Program-made: the position numbers and the translations under genes
Shown: piece after piece, positions 32,063 through 40,882 of the stretch
How the letters are laid out: the number at the start of each line of letters is the position of its first letter
Numbering within the stretch: the stretch's first letter is position 1
Notes under the pieces: model-generated
Told to the model about the DNA's origin: nothing
Database searches by the model: none
The model's input: only the letters and a program-made list of their open reading frames with translations
NCBI GenBank assembly: GCA_000955795.1
Contig: JYOB01000016.1
Span: 397,908-461,907, forward strand
Direction of reading: 5' to 3'
Source: Burkholderiaceae bacterium 26
GTDB taxonomy: Bacteria > Pseudomonadota > Gammaproteobacteria > Burkholderiales > Burkholderiaceae
DNA length: 64,000 nt

Positions 32063-33321
32063 ACTCGCGAGAAATGATGACGACAGAGACTCAACTTCGT
32101 ATCAACGGCGCGCGCCTGTGGGACACGCTCATGCAGCAGGCCAGCATTGGCGCGACGCCCAAAGGTGGCGTGCGGCGCCTGGCGCTGACGGATCTCGACC
32201 GCCAGGGGCGTGACTTTTTTGTCGCGCAGGCAAAGGCTGCCGGGTGCACCGTGCACGTCGATGCCATCGGCAATCTGTTCGCACGCCGCCCCGGGCGCAA
32301 CAATGCGCTGCCGCCGGTCATGACGGGTAGCCACATCGACACGCAACCAACCGGCGGCAAGTTCGACGGCAACTACGGCGTGTTTGCCGGCATCGAAGTC
32401 GTGCGCACGCTCAACGACGCGGGCATTCAAACCGAAGCGCCCATTGAAGTGGCGGTGTGGACCAACGAAGAAGGCTCGCGCTTCGTGCCGGTAATGATGG
32501 GCTCCGGCGCGTTCATCGGCGAGTTTGCGCTGGACGCCGTGCTGGCCGCGCAGGACCGCGATGGCGTGGCCGTGGGCGAGGCGCTGCGCAGCATCGGCTA
32601 CGCGGGCGCCGAGCCGGTTGGCGGCAGGCATGTCGGTGCCTACTTCGAAGCGCATATCGAGCAAGGGCCGGTGCTCGAAGCGCACGGCACGACGATTGGT
32701 GTGGTGACTGGCGCGCTGGGCCAACGCTGGTACGACGTGGTTCTGACTGGCATGGAAGCGCACGCAGGCCCCACGCCGATGGAACTGCGCCGCGATGCGT
32801 TGCTGCCGGCGGCGGAGCTTGTCGGCATTGCCAACCGCATTGCGTTGGAACGCCCGCCGCACGCGCGCGCCACGGTGGGCTGCCTGAGCGTGCATCCGGA
32901 TTCGCGCAACGTGATTCCAGGCCGCGTATCGATGACGATCGACTTTCGTGCCGCCGACGATGCGATGCTGTCCGACATGGATGCGGCACTGCATGAGGCC
33001 GTGGCGGCGTTGGCCGCGCGCAGCGGTATCGATATTGCGTTGCGCCAGGTCGTCTATTTTCCGCCGCAGCCGTTCGACGCGACGCTCGTGGACGCAGTGC
33101 GCGGCGGCGCCCGCCAGCTAGGCTTGTCGGAGATGGATGTGATCAGCGGCGCAGGCCATGACGCGGTCTACCTTGCGCGTGTGGCACCCACCGCGATGAT
33201 CTTCGTGCCGTGCAAGGACGGCATCAGCCACAACGAGATCGAAGACGCCCGCCCAGAACATCTCGAAGCCGGGGCCAACGTGCTGCTGCACGCGATGCTG
33301 CAAGCCGTCGGCCGCGTTTGA
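32059..33321 (+). CDS. M20-family Zn hydrolase, N-carbamoyl-amino-acid hydrolase / allantoate amidohydrolase-like
   Basis: Enzyme of 420 residues of the HyuC/AllC group in family M20. Metal-binding motifs are GSHIDTQPTGGKFDGNYG (His and Asp), TNEEGSRF (Glu-Glu), the conserved AHIEQGP and the C-terminal His of SGAGHDA; the lid domain carries GMEAHAGPTPM. Such enzymes split N-carbamoyl amino acids or ureido acids, releasing ammonia and carbon dioxide. The gene is translationally coupled to LivF. The substrate is unproven; no hydantoinase or allantoinase gene is in the window. Confidence 0.9.
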   Translation: MNSREMMTTETQLRINGARLWDTLMQQASIGATPKGGVRRLALTDLDRQGRDFFVAQAKAAGCTVHVDAIGNLFARRPGRNNALPPVMTGSHIDTQPTGGKFDGNYGVFAGIEVVRTLNDAGIQTEAPIEVAVWTNEEGSRFVPVMMGSGAFIGEFALDAVLAAQDRDGVAVGEALRSIGYAGAEPVGGRHVGAYFEAHIEQGPVLEAHGTTIGVVTGALGQRWYDVVLTGMEAHAGPTPMELRRDALLPAAELVGIANRIALERPPHARATVGCLSVHPDSRNVIPGRVSMTIDFRAADDAMLSDMDAALHEAVAALAARSGIDIALRQVVYFPPQPFDATLVDAVRGGARQLGLSEMDVISGAGHDAVYLARVAPTAMIFVPCKDGISHNEIEDARPEHLEAGANVLLHAMLQAVGRV

Positions 33322-33341
33322 CACCACCACCCGACTGCCCC

Positions 33342-34820
33342 ATGCGCATCCTGATCGCTCGTTTCAATCACGAGACCAATACGTTCTCGCCGGTGCCGAC
33401 GCCGTTGGCATCGTTCCATCCGCACTACTGCGATGACGCTTATCGCGCCGCCAAGGGCACGCGCACAGCGGCCGGTGCGTTCATCGATCTGGCCGAGGCG
33501 GCCGGCGCGGAAATCGTCGTGCCCGTGGTTGCCGGTGCGAACCCCAGCGGGCGCGTGGCAGCGCAGGCGTACACCACGTTGTGCGACGCGATTGTCGCGG
33601 CTGCGCCCGGGTGTGACGCGCTGCTGCTCGATCTGCACGGCGCGATGGTCGCTGAGAACAGCGACGACGGCGAGGGCGACTTACTCGATCGCTTGCGCGC
33701 GGTCGTGCCCGATGTGCCGATTGCTGTCGCGCTCGACTTGCACGGCAATCTCACGCAGAAGTTCATTGACTTGGCCGACATCGCGGTCAGCTTCAAGACG
33801 TATCCGCACGTCGACATGTACGAAACCGGCGAGCACGCGGGCCGCCTGCTGTTCGACAAGCTGGCCGGCCGCGCGAACCCCGTGCTCGCGTGGCGCCGCT
33901 TGCCGCTGGTCACGCACACGCTGCGTAGCCGCACCGATGAAGGTGCAATGCACCGCGCCGTGGCGCTGGCCAAGCAGGCGGAGGAGGACGGCATGCTGGC
34001 CGTGTCGATCCTGGCCGGATTCGGGCTGGCGGACATTGCCGCGCCGTGCCTTTCCATCGTGGTGGTCGGCAATGGCGACAAGCATGCTGCCGACGCTGCG
34101 GCGCAACGCATTGCTGACACCATCTGGGCCGACCGCGAAGGGTTCGTCTACCGCTCTGAACCGCTGACCGAATCGATCGCGCGCGCAGCAAAGTTGGCGG
34201 ATGCGCCGGGCAGCGGCCCCGTGCTGCTGCTCGACCATGGCGACAACTGCATGTCCGGCGGCACTTGCGACGACATGCACGTCCTGCACGAAGCGCTGAA
34301 GCAAGGTCTGAGTGGCATCGCTGTTGGGCCTGTGTGCGACCCGGAAGCCGTCGCTGCGATGATCGAGGCGGGCGTGGGCGCCACCGTCACGCTGCCCGTG
34401 GGCGACAAGGTGCCGCTCGCGCAATTGGGCGTCTACCCAGTGCCGCGTGCGCTGACGGGCAAGGTCGTCGCCATCAGCGACGGTGAATACACGATCACGG
34501 GGCCGACCTACACCGGGCAGCGTATCCGCATGGGGCGCACGGCGCTGCTGGACATTGGCGCGGCGCAGGTGGTCGTCACCGAGACGCCGCAGGAGCATTG
34601 GGACCTCGGCATCTTCACGCACATCGGTGTGGACCCGCATGCCGCGCGGTTCGTGCTGCTGAAGTCGCGCATGTATTGCCGGCCCGTGTTCGTGCCCATC
34701 GCAAAAGCCGTGGTGGAGTGTGACGGCGGCGGCGTAACGAGTTCGGATTACGCGCGCTTTCCGTTTGCGAAGGTGCAGCGGCCCGTGTTTCCGCTCGATG
34801 CAGAAGCGGCGACTGCCTGA
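33342..34820 (+). CDS. M81-family metallopeptidase (MlrC-like)
   Basis: Protein of 492 residues, full length for the family founded by MlrC, the last enzyme of microcystin breakdown. Zinc-binding motifs are visible: DLHGAMV and ALDLHGNLT (Asp and His) and KTYPHVDMYETGEHAG (His). ATG 33342 opens the conserved RILIARFNHETNTFSP start. Most members occur in bacteria that do not degrade microcystin and act on unknown small peptides or amides. It is the last gene of the importer operon, 20 bases after the M20 hydrolase gene, so the two probably act in sequence on one imported compound (inference). Confidence 0.9.
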   Translation: MRILIARFNHETNTFSPVPTPLASFHPHYCDDAYRAAKGTRTAAGAFIDLAEAAGAEIVVPVVAGANPSGRVAAQAYTTLCDAIVAAAPGCDALLLDLHGAMVAENSDDGEGDLLDRLRAVVPDVPIAVALDLHGNLTQKFIDLADIAVSFKTYPHVDMYETGEHAGRLLFDKLAGRANPVLAWRRLPLVTHTLRSRTDEGAMHRAVALAKQAEEDGMLAVSILAGFGLADIAAPCLSIVVVGNGDKHAADAAAQRIADTIWADREGFVYRSEPLTESIARAAKLADAPGSGPVLLLDHGDNCMSGGTCDDMHVLHEALKQGLSGIAVGPVCDPEAVAAMIEAGVGATVTLPVGDKVPLAQLGVYPVPRALTGKVVAISDGEYTITGPTYTGQRIRMGRTALLDIGAAQVVVTETPQEHWDLGIFTHIGVDPHAARFVLLKSRMYCRPVFVPIAKAVVECDGGGVTSSDYARFPFAKVQRPVFPLDAEAATA

Positions 34821-34823
34821 GCG

Positions 34824-35876
34824 CTACGCGCTGTCGCGCTCAACGAGGGTGAAGCCCACGTCGACCGTGCGACGTTCTTCATCGCCGTGTTCGATGCGAT
34901 CGATCAGCAACGTTGCCGCCAGCTTGCCGATGCCCGTTCCGTCGATGCGGATCGTGGTGAGGGCAGGCGTGGTGTCCTTGGCGAACACCTGGTCGCCGTA
35001 GCCGACCACGCGAAGTTGGCCGGGCACGGCAATGCCGCGATGTTCCGCTTCCATCAGCACCCCGAGCGCAAGGATGTCGGCGCCGCAGAAGATGGCATCG
35101 GTGTCCGGATGCCGCGCGAGCAACTCGCCCAGCGCACGCCGGCCGTCCCCCAGGTTGGCGGGGGATTCAGCGGCAATCACGGGAATGTCGACATCCGGGC
35201 CGAACGCCTTCACGAAGGCCTGCGCGCGTGCCTGCGCCCGGCGGTCGCTCGGCGTGATCACGGCGGGGTGCTTTGCGCCGCGCTGCTTCAGATAGCGCGC
35301 CGCCGCTTGCCCCACCTTCTGGTGCGAGAACCCCACCAGCATGTCCAGCGGGTTGCGCGTGATGTCCCACGTTTCCACCACCGGCACGCCGGCGGCCTGC
35401 AGCTTTTGCCGCACGTTGGCTGAGTGCACCACGCCGGTCAGCACGATGCCCGCAGGGCGCCGTCCGACGATGGCATCGAGCAGCGCATCTTCGCGTGATT
35501 CGTCGTAGCCGCTCTGGCCGATGAGCAATTGATAGCCCGCCGCCGCAAGTTCCGTGGTGAGTGCGGCCACCGTCTCCTGGAACACGCTGCCCGCAATCGT
35601 GGGGATGAGCGCGACGATCAACCGGCTGCGGTTGGACGCCAATGAACCGGCCACCAGGTCGGGCGTATAGCCCGTCTGCCGCACCGCTTCGCGCACGCGT
35701 TCCAGCGTGTCGCTCGACACCAGCTCTGGCGTGTTCAGCGCGCGCGACACCGTCACCTTGGTCACGCCCACCAGCTTGGCAAGGTCGCTCAATGTGATGC
35801 GCCCGGTGTTCTTGCGCGCACGGCGTCCGGCGGCGGGCGCGGTTTCTAAGAGGGACACGGCGGGGGTCTTGGTCAC
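34824..35876 (-). CDS. LacI-family regulator, GntR (gluconate)-like
   Basis: Protein of 350 residues: helix-turn-helix TLSDLAKLVGVTKVTVSRAL (residues 27-46) and a sugar-binding-protein-like effector domain. Resemblance to the gluconate repressor GntR of Escherichia coli is seen in GVTKVTVSR, the AVGF/LVGF and LDVGFTL/VDVGFTL parts. The start is GTG 35876; no better one is seen. It is divergent from the aldarate operon, and the gap holds an operator with ACCGGTNA half-sites like those of GntR. It should repress the operon until a sugar acid binds. Confidence 0.92.
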   Translation of the reverse strand: MTKTPAVSLLETAPAAGRRARKNTGRITLSDLAKLVGVTKVTVSRALNTPELVSSDTLERVREAVRQTGYTPDLVAGSLASNRSRLIVALIPTIAGSVFQETVAALTTELAAAGYQLLIGQSGYDESREDALLDAIVGRRPAGIVLTGVVHSANVRQKLQAAGVPVVETWDITRNPLDMLVGFSHQKVGQAAARYLKQRGAKHPAVITPSDRRAQARAQAFVKAFGPDVDIPVIAAESPANLGDGRRALGELLARHPDTDAIFCGADILALGVLMEAEHRGIAVPGQLRVVGYGDQVFAKDTTPALTTIRIDGTGIGKLAATLLIDRIEHGDEERRTVDVGFTLVERDSA

Positions 35877-35956
35877 GTGATCGAAAGGCCGATTAGGGAA
35901 ACACAGGGGAACGAAGGGGCTAGCAATTATCGCAAAACGCGTCTACGATTGCGCAA

Positions 35957-35985
35957 ATGTTACCGGTTACATAAACCGGTAACAT
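35957..35985. promoter_or_regulatory. GntR/LacI-type operator of the aldarate operon
   Basis: ATGTTACCGGTT (35957-35968) and AACCGGTAACAT (35974-35985) are perfect 12-base inverted arms separated by ACATA. The half-site matches the ATGTTACCGGTAACAT operator of GntR-type regulators. It lies 55 bases before the first structural gene and 81 bases before the repressor start, placed to control both. Confidence 0.72.
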
Positions 35986-36039
35986 CAAAACTGACGATAG
36001 ACGACGGCTGCACCATAAGACAGCCCGGAGGAGCAAAGG

Positions 36040-37587
36040 ATGTTGCAGGCAACCCCAGCGTACGCTGGGCCGCTGATTCAGTTGAACGCGGCAGACAACG
36101 TGCTGATTGCGCGAGAAGGGCTGTCGCTTGGGGCGAACCTGTCGATCAACGGGACCGCGGTGCGCCTGCGCGCGCAGGTGCCGGCCGGTCACAAGATCGC
36201 CGCGCACCGGATCGCGCAGGGCGAAGCCATTCGCAAGTACGACACGATCATTGGCCGGGCAGCGCGCGATATCGAAGCGGGCGAGCACGTTCACACGCAC
36301 AACGTGGAGCTGATCGATTACGCACGCGACCCCGGCTTTGGCCTGGATGTGCGCCCGGTCGATTACATCCCGGAGGCGCAGCGCGCAACGTTCAATGGCA
36401 TCGTCCGGCCAGACGGCCGTGTGGCCACACGCAACTTCATCGGCATCCTGGCGTCGGTCAACTGCTCGTCCACCGTCATCAAGAACATTGCTGCGTGGTT
36501 CACGCCGGAGCGCCTGGCGCTGTTTCCCAATGTGGATGGCGTGGTGGCATTTGCGCAGACGAGCGGTTGCGGGATGTCGTCGCCATCGGAGCATTTCGAT
36601 GTGCTGCGCCGCACGCTGGCGGGCTATGCGCGGCATCCGAACCTGGCGGGTGTGCTGATTGTCGGACTGGGCTGCGAGCGCAACCAGGTGGCGGACTTGA
36701 TGGCCAGCCAAGGGCTGGAAACAGGCAAGCTGATGCACACGCTCGTGATGCAGGACACCGGCGGCACGCGCGCCACCATCGAGGCGGGCATCGCCGCCAT
36801 CCAGAAGATGCTGCCGGCTGCCAATGACATCGTTCGCCGCCCGGTATCGGCCAGCCATATCAAGATCGGCCTGGAGTGCGGCGGCTCCGATGGTTTCTCG
36901 GGCATTACCGCCAACCCCGCGCTCGGTGCGGCGATGGACCTGCTGGTGCGCCACGGCGGCACGGCTATCTTGTCGGAAACGCCAGAGATCCACGGTGTGG
37001 AAACCATGCTTACGCGCCGTGCGGTGTCGCCGGAAGTCGGCCAGAAGCTGCTCGATCGGCTCGCGTGGTGGGAGAACTACACGCGCGGCCACAACGGCCA
37101 ATTCAACGGCGTAGTTGGCCCCGGCAACCAGCAGGGCGGCCTGGCCAACATCTTCGAAAAATCACTCGGCTCGGCCATGAAGGGCGGCACCACGCCGCTG
37201 CAGGCCGTGTACGAATACGCCGAGCCCATCGACCGCGCGGGCTTTGTCTTCATGGATTCCCCCGGCTACGACCCCGTTGCCGTGACGGGCCAGATTGCCA
37301 GCGGCGCCAACCTGATCTGCTTCACCACGGGGCGCGGTTCGATGTTCGGCTCCAAGCCCGCCCCGACGATCAAGCTCGCCAGCAACACGCCCATGTTCCG
37401 CCGGCTAGAAGAAGACATGGACATCAACTGCGGCCGCATTCTCGACGGCGAACGTTCGGTCGAAGAGATGGGCCAGGACATCTTCGAACACATCCTGCGC
37501 ACCGCTTCGGGCGAGCGCACCAAGAGCGAGCTGCTCGGCCTTGGAGACCATGAATTCGTGCCCTGGCACATGGGCATCGTGAGTTAG
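36040..37587 (+). CDS. UxaA/GarD-family sugar-acid dehydratase (altronate/galactarate type)
   Basis: Dehydratase of 515 residues. The N-terminal SAF domain (about residues 12-95: VPAGHKIAAHRIAQGEAIRK, then HVHTHNVEL) is followed by the large catalytic domain with TSGCGMSSPSEHFD, GLGCERNQ and LECGGSDGFSGITANPALG, where the conserved cysteines would bind iron. UxaA removes water from altronate and GarD from galactarate; this protein could act on either type of acid. A CGGAGGAG ribosome site precedes ATG 36040. First gene of a five-gene operon with an MFS importer, an aldolase and two dehydrogenases. Confidence 0.9.
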   Translation: MLQATPAYAGPLIQLNAADNVLIAREGLSLGANLSINGTAVRLRAQVPAGHKIAAHRIAQGEAIRKYDTIIGRAARDIEAGEHVHTHNVELIDYARDPGFGLDVRPVDYIPEAQRATFNGIVRPDGRVATRNFIGILASVNCSSTVIKNIAAWFTPERLALFPNVDGVVAFAQTSGCGMSSPSEHFDVLRRTLAGYARHPNLAGVLIVGLGCERNQVADLMASQGLETGKLMHTLVMQDTGGTRATIEAGIAAIQKMLPAANDIVRRPVSASHIKIGLECGGSDGFSGITANPALGAAMDLLVRHGGTAILSETPEIHGVETMLTRRAVSPEVGQKLLDRLAWWENYTRGHNGQFNGVVGPGNQQGGLANIFEKSLGSAMKGGTTPLQAVYEYAEPIDRAGFVFMDSPGYDPVAVTGQIASGANLICFTTGRGSMFGSKPAPTIKLASNTPMFRRLEEDMDINCGRILDGERSVEEMGQDIFEHILRTASGERTKSELLGLGDHEFVPWHMGIVS

Positions 37588-37637
37588 CGCCTCGACTCGA
37601 AGGCACGCATCACCTATTACAAAACAGGAGACAAACC

Positions 37638-38975
37638 ATGCAGGACACGTCACAAGGCGGCGCGCGCTCCAAAGTGCGCTGGGTCGTCGCCGGCCTCATG
37701 TGGGCGGCGATTGCCATCAACTACATCGACCGTACCGTGCTGTCGGCCGCCGCGCCGCACATCCAGAAAGAGTTCCACCTGAGCGCGGTGGAAATGGGCG
37801 TCGTCATGTCGGCGTTCTTCTGGTCGTACGCGCTGCTGCAGTTGCCGGCGGGCATTCTGGCCGACCGCTTCGGGCAGAAGAAGGTGCTCGGCTTTGCGGT
37901 GCTGTGGTGGTCCGTTGCGACGGCGTTGACGGGCCTGGCAAACGGCTTCAAGTCGCTGGTGGGCTTGCGCGTGGCGCTGGGCATCGGTGAGGCGGGTGCG
38001 TACCCGAGCAGCGCCGGCATCACGGGGCGCTGGTTCCCCAAGCAGGAACGCGCCACGGTGGCGGCCATTTTCGATAGCGGCTCCAAGCTGGGTAGCGCTG
38101 TCGCGTTGCCGCTCATTGCGTGGCTGCTGGTGATGTTCGATTGGAAGGTCACCTTTGCGGTAACGGGCGCGCTGGGCATCGTGTGGGCGGTGGTGTGGTG
38201 GGCGGTGTTCAAGGAAACGCCCGAAGCGCACAAGGGCGTGAACGCCGCCGAGCTGGCCCACATCCAGCGCGGCCTGCCGCCAGCCCGCAAGGATGAACCC
38301 AAGGTGCCCTGGACGAAGCTGCTCACGCACCGGAACATCTGGGCGATGTGCATCGGCTTCTTCATGATCAACTACAACTCGTACTTCTTCATCACGTGGC
38401 TGCCGACGTACCTTGTCAAGGAACGCGGCATGGGCCTGATGGAGATGGGCTTCATGGCGTCGCTGCCGCTGTTCGTGTCGATGTTTGTTGAGGTGTTTGC
38501 AGGCTGGGCGTCGGATCGCGTGTATGCGTCGGGCAAGCTCTCGCTCACGGCCACGCGCAAGCTCTTCCTCGTGGTCGGGCTGGTGATGGCTTCGAGCATC
38601 GGGCTGGCCGCGTTCGCGCAATCGGCCGTGGTGGCGGTCATCCTGCTGTGCATCGCCAAGTCGGGCACGACCGTAGCGGCGTCGCAGGTGTGGGCATTGC
38701 CGGCGGACGTGGCACCGGGCAACAACGTGTCGATGGTCGCTGGCCTGCAGAACAGCGTGTCGAACATGGGCGGCGTGGTTGGCCCGATCGTCACGGGTGC
38801 CATCGTGGGTGCCACGGGCTCGTTCATTCCGGCGCTGGTGTTTTCTGCCGCGCTGATCGGCCTGGCGATCCTGAATTACCTTTTCCTGCTCGGCAAGGTG
38901 GAACCCATCAGCTTCGAGCCTACTTCTGAAACACTCCATTCGCATGACCAACGCAATGCAAACGCCCGCGCTTAA
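37638..38975 (+). CDS. MFS transporter, anion:cation symporter (GudP/ExuT-like)
   Basis: Twelve-span transporter of 445 residues. [19 protein letters not shown] in the first span and [20 protein letters not shown] match the ACS family, which imports glucarate, galactarate, hexuronates and related acids. It follows the dehydratase by 50 bases with CAGGAG before the start, and it probably brings in the acid that the dehydratase uses. The stop lies inside the aldolase gene (32-base overlap). Confidence 0.92.
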   Translation: MQDTSQGGARSKVRWVVAGLMWAAIAINYIDRTVLSAAAPHIQKEFHLSAVEMGVVMSAFFWSYALLQLPAGILADRFGQKKVLGFAVLWWSVATALTGLANGFKSLVGLRVALGIGEAGAYPSSAGITGRWFPKQERATVAAIFDSGSKLGSAVALPLIAWLLVMFDWKVTFAVTGALGIVWAVVWWAVFKETPEAHKGVNAAELAHIQRGLPPARKDEPKVPWTKLLTHRNIWAMCIGFFMINYNSYFFITWLPTYLVKERGMGLMEMGFMASLPLFVSMFVEVFAGWASDRVYASGKLSLTATRKLFLVVGLVMASSIGLAAFAQSAVVAVILLCIAKSGTTVAASQVWALPADVAPGNNVSMVAGLQNSVSNMGGVVGPIVTGAIVGATGSFIPALVFSAALIGLAILNYLFLLGKVEPISFEPTSETLHSHDQRNANARA

Positions 38976-39747
38976 CCGCCCGAACAGTTTCAAGGCCGCG
39001 CTGGCCGCCAGGCAACGCCAGATCGGTTTCTGGCTGGCGATGAGCGATCCGTACCTGGCGGAGGTGAGCGCCACCGCCGGCTTCGACTGGCTGCTGATCG
39101 ACAGCGAGCACGCCCCGAACGACGTGCGCACGATCCTCGCGCAACTGCAGGCCGTGGCGCCGTACCGCGCCGAGCCCATCGTGCGCCCGTACAACGGCGA
39201 TCCGTCGCTCATCAAGCGCCTGCTCGACATTGGCGCGCGCACGCTGCTCGTGCCGATGGTCGACACGGCGGAAGAGGCGCGCGAACTGGTGCGTGCGGTG
39301 CGCTATCCCCCGCACGGCATTCGCGGCGTGGGCAGCGCAGTGGGCCGCGCATCGCGCTGGAGCGCCCGCACCGATTACCTGCAGATTGCCGATGAAGAAG
39401 CCTGCCTGCTCGTCCAGGCGGAGACCGTCACCGCGCTGCAAAACCTTGAAGCCATCTGCCATGTGGAGGGTGTGGACGGCGTGTTTATCGGCCCGGCGGA
39501 TCTGGCAGCGTCGATGGGCCACCGTGGCAATGCAGGCCACCCGGATGTGCAGGCTGCCATCGACAACGCCGTGCGCACGATTGTTGCGTCGGGCAAGGCC
39601 GCCGGCACGTTGACGTCCGATGCGGCGCTTGCACGTCACTATCTGGAGCTGGGCTGCACCTTCGTCGCCACCGGTGTTGATATCCTGATGTTCGCCAACG
39701 GCGCCCGCAAGCTCGCCCGTGAGTTCATCGCGCCGCAGGGTGCCTGA
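38944..39747 (+). CDS. HpcH/HpaI-family aldolase (GarL-like)
   Basis: Class II aldolase of 267 residues. Conserved motifs are [31 protein letters not shown] (the catalytic His), [11 protein letters not shown] and [15 protein letters not shown] (metal-binding and substrate loop). GarL-type enzymes cleave 2-keto-3-deoxyglucarate to pyruvate and tartronate semialdehyde; others in the family act on 4-hydroxy-2-oxoacids. ATG 38944 overlaps the MFS gene by 32 bases; ATG 38956 is an alternative. The aldolase would act on the keto-deoxy acid from the dehydratase. Confidence 0.9.
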   Translation: MTNAMQTPALNRPNSFKAALAARQRQIGFWLAMSDPYLAEVSATAGFDWLLIDSEHAPNDVRTILAQLQAVAPYRAEPIVRPYNGDPSLIKRLLDIGARTLLVPMVDTAEEARELVRAVRYPPHGIRGVGSAVGRASRWSARTDYLQIADEEACLLVQAETVTALQNLEAICHVEGVDGVFIGPADLAASMGHRGNAGHPDVQAAIDNAVRTIVASGKAAGTLTSDAALARHYLELGCTFVATGVDILMFANGARKLAREFIAPQGA

Positions 39748-39776
39748 CTCTTCTTCCTCTTCTTACCGGATCTGAC

Positions 39777-40862
39777 ATGACCCGCAAGACTTACCGGATC
39801 GCCGTGATCCCCGGCGACGGCATCGGCCGCGAAGTGATGCCCGAAGGCCTGCGCGTGCTCGAAGCCGCCGCACGCCGCTTCGGCATCAGCCTCGAAACCC
39901 AGCACATCGACTGGGCCAGCTGCGACTACTACCAGCAGCATGGCCAGATGATGCCCGACGACTGGAAGGCGCAGCTCAAGGGCATGGACGCGATTTTCTT
40001 TGGCGCGGTCGGCTGGCCGGCCACGGTGCCCGATCACGTTTCGCTGTGGGGTTCGCTGCTCAAGTTCCGCCGCGAGTTCGATCAATACATCAACCTGCGC
40101 CCGGTGCGCCTGTTTGAAGGCGTACCGTGCCCGCTGGCCAACCGCAAGCCGGGCGACATCGATTACTACGTCGTGCGCGAGAACACCGAAGGCGAATACA
40201 CGTCGCTCGGCGGCATCATGTACGAAGGCACCGACCGCGAGATCGTGATCCAGGAATCGGTCTATTCGCGCAAGGGCGCGGAGCGCCTGCTGAAGTTCGC
40301 CTTCGACCTCGCACAGAGCCGCGAGCGCAAGCACGTGACGCTTGCCACCAAGAGCAACGGCATCGCCATCAGCATGCCGTGGTGGGACAAGCGCGCGGAT
40401 GATGTCGCGCAAAGCTACCCCGATGTCACGCTCGACAAGCAGCATATCGACATCCTGACCGCGCGCTTCGTGCTGCAGCCGGGTCGCTTCGATGTGGTGG
40501 CCGCCACCAACCTGTTCGGCGACATCCTGTCCGATCTTGGGCCCGCCACCACCGGCACGATCGGCCTGGCGCCTTCCGCTAACCTGAACCCCGAGCGCAC
40601 GTTCCCGTCGCTGTTCGAGCCGGTGCACGGCTCGGCGCCAGACATCTACGGCAAGAACATCGCCAACCCGATCGCGATGATCTGGTCGGCGGCGCTGATG
40701 CTGGATTTCCTGACCGAAGGCCAGGGCGAAGGGCGCGCCGCGCACGACGCTATCGTCGCGGCCATCGAAACCGTGTTGAAGGAAGGCCCGCGCACACCGG
40801 ATCTGGGCGGCACGGCCAACACCACGCAGGTGGGCGAGGCGATTGCCGCGCACCTCGGTTGA
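39777..40862 (+). CDS. Tartrate dehydrogenase / decarboxylating D-malate dehydrogenase family
   Basis: Protein of 361 residues of the isocitrate/isopropylmalate dehydrogenase superfamily. IAVIPGDGIGREVMPEGLRV at the N-terminus, DYYVVRENTEGEYTSLGG and NLFGDILSDLGPATTGTIGL are characteristic, and the sequence follows the TtuC/DmlA branch. These NAD- and Mn-dependent enzymes oxidise tartrate, D-malate or related 2-hydroxyacids, often with loss of carbon dioxide. Its presence among aldarate genes is not part of the textbook route and suggests tartrate or a tartronate-like intermediate. Confidence 0.9.
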   Translation: MTRKTYRIAVIPGDGIGREVMPEGLRVLEAAARRFGISLETQHIDWASCDYYQQHGQMMPDDWKAQLKGMDAIFFGAVGWPATVPDHVSLWGSLLKFRREFDQYINLRPVRLFEGVPCPLANRKPGDIDYYVVRENTEGEYTSLGGIMYEGTDREIVIQESVYSRKGAERLLKFAFDLAQSRERKHVTLATKSNGIAISMPWWDKRADDVAQSYPDVTLDKQHIDILTARFVLQPGRFDVVAATNLFGDILSDLGPATTGTIGLAPSANLNPERTFPSLFEPVHGSAPDIYGKNIANPIAMIWSAALMLDFLTEGQGEGRAAHDAIVAAIETVLKEGPRTPDLGGTANTTQVGEAIAAHLG

Positions 40863-40882
40863 GCGGCTTGAAGGAATCGACG

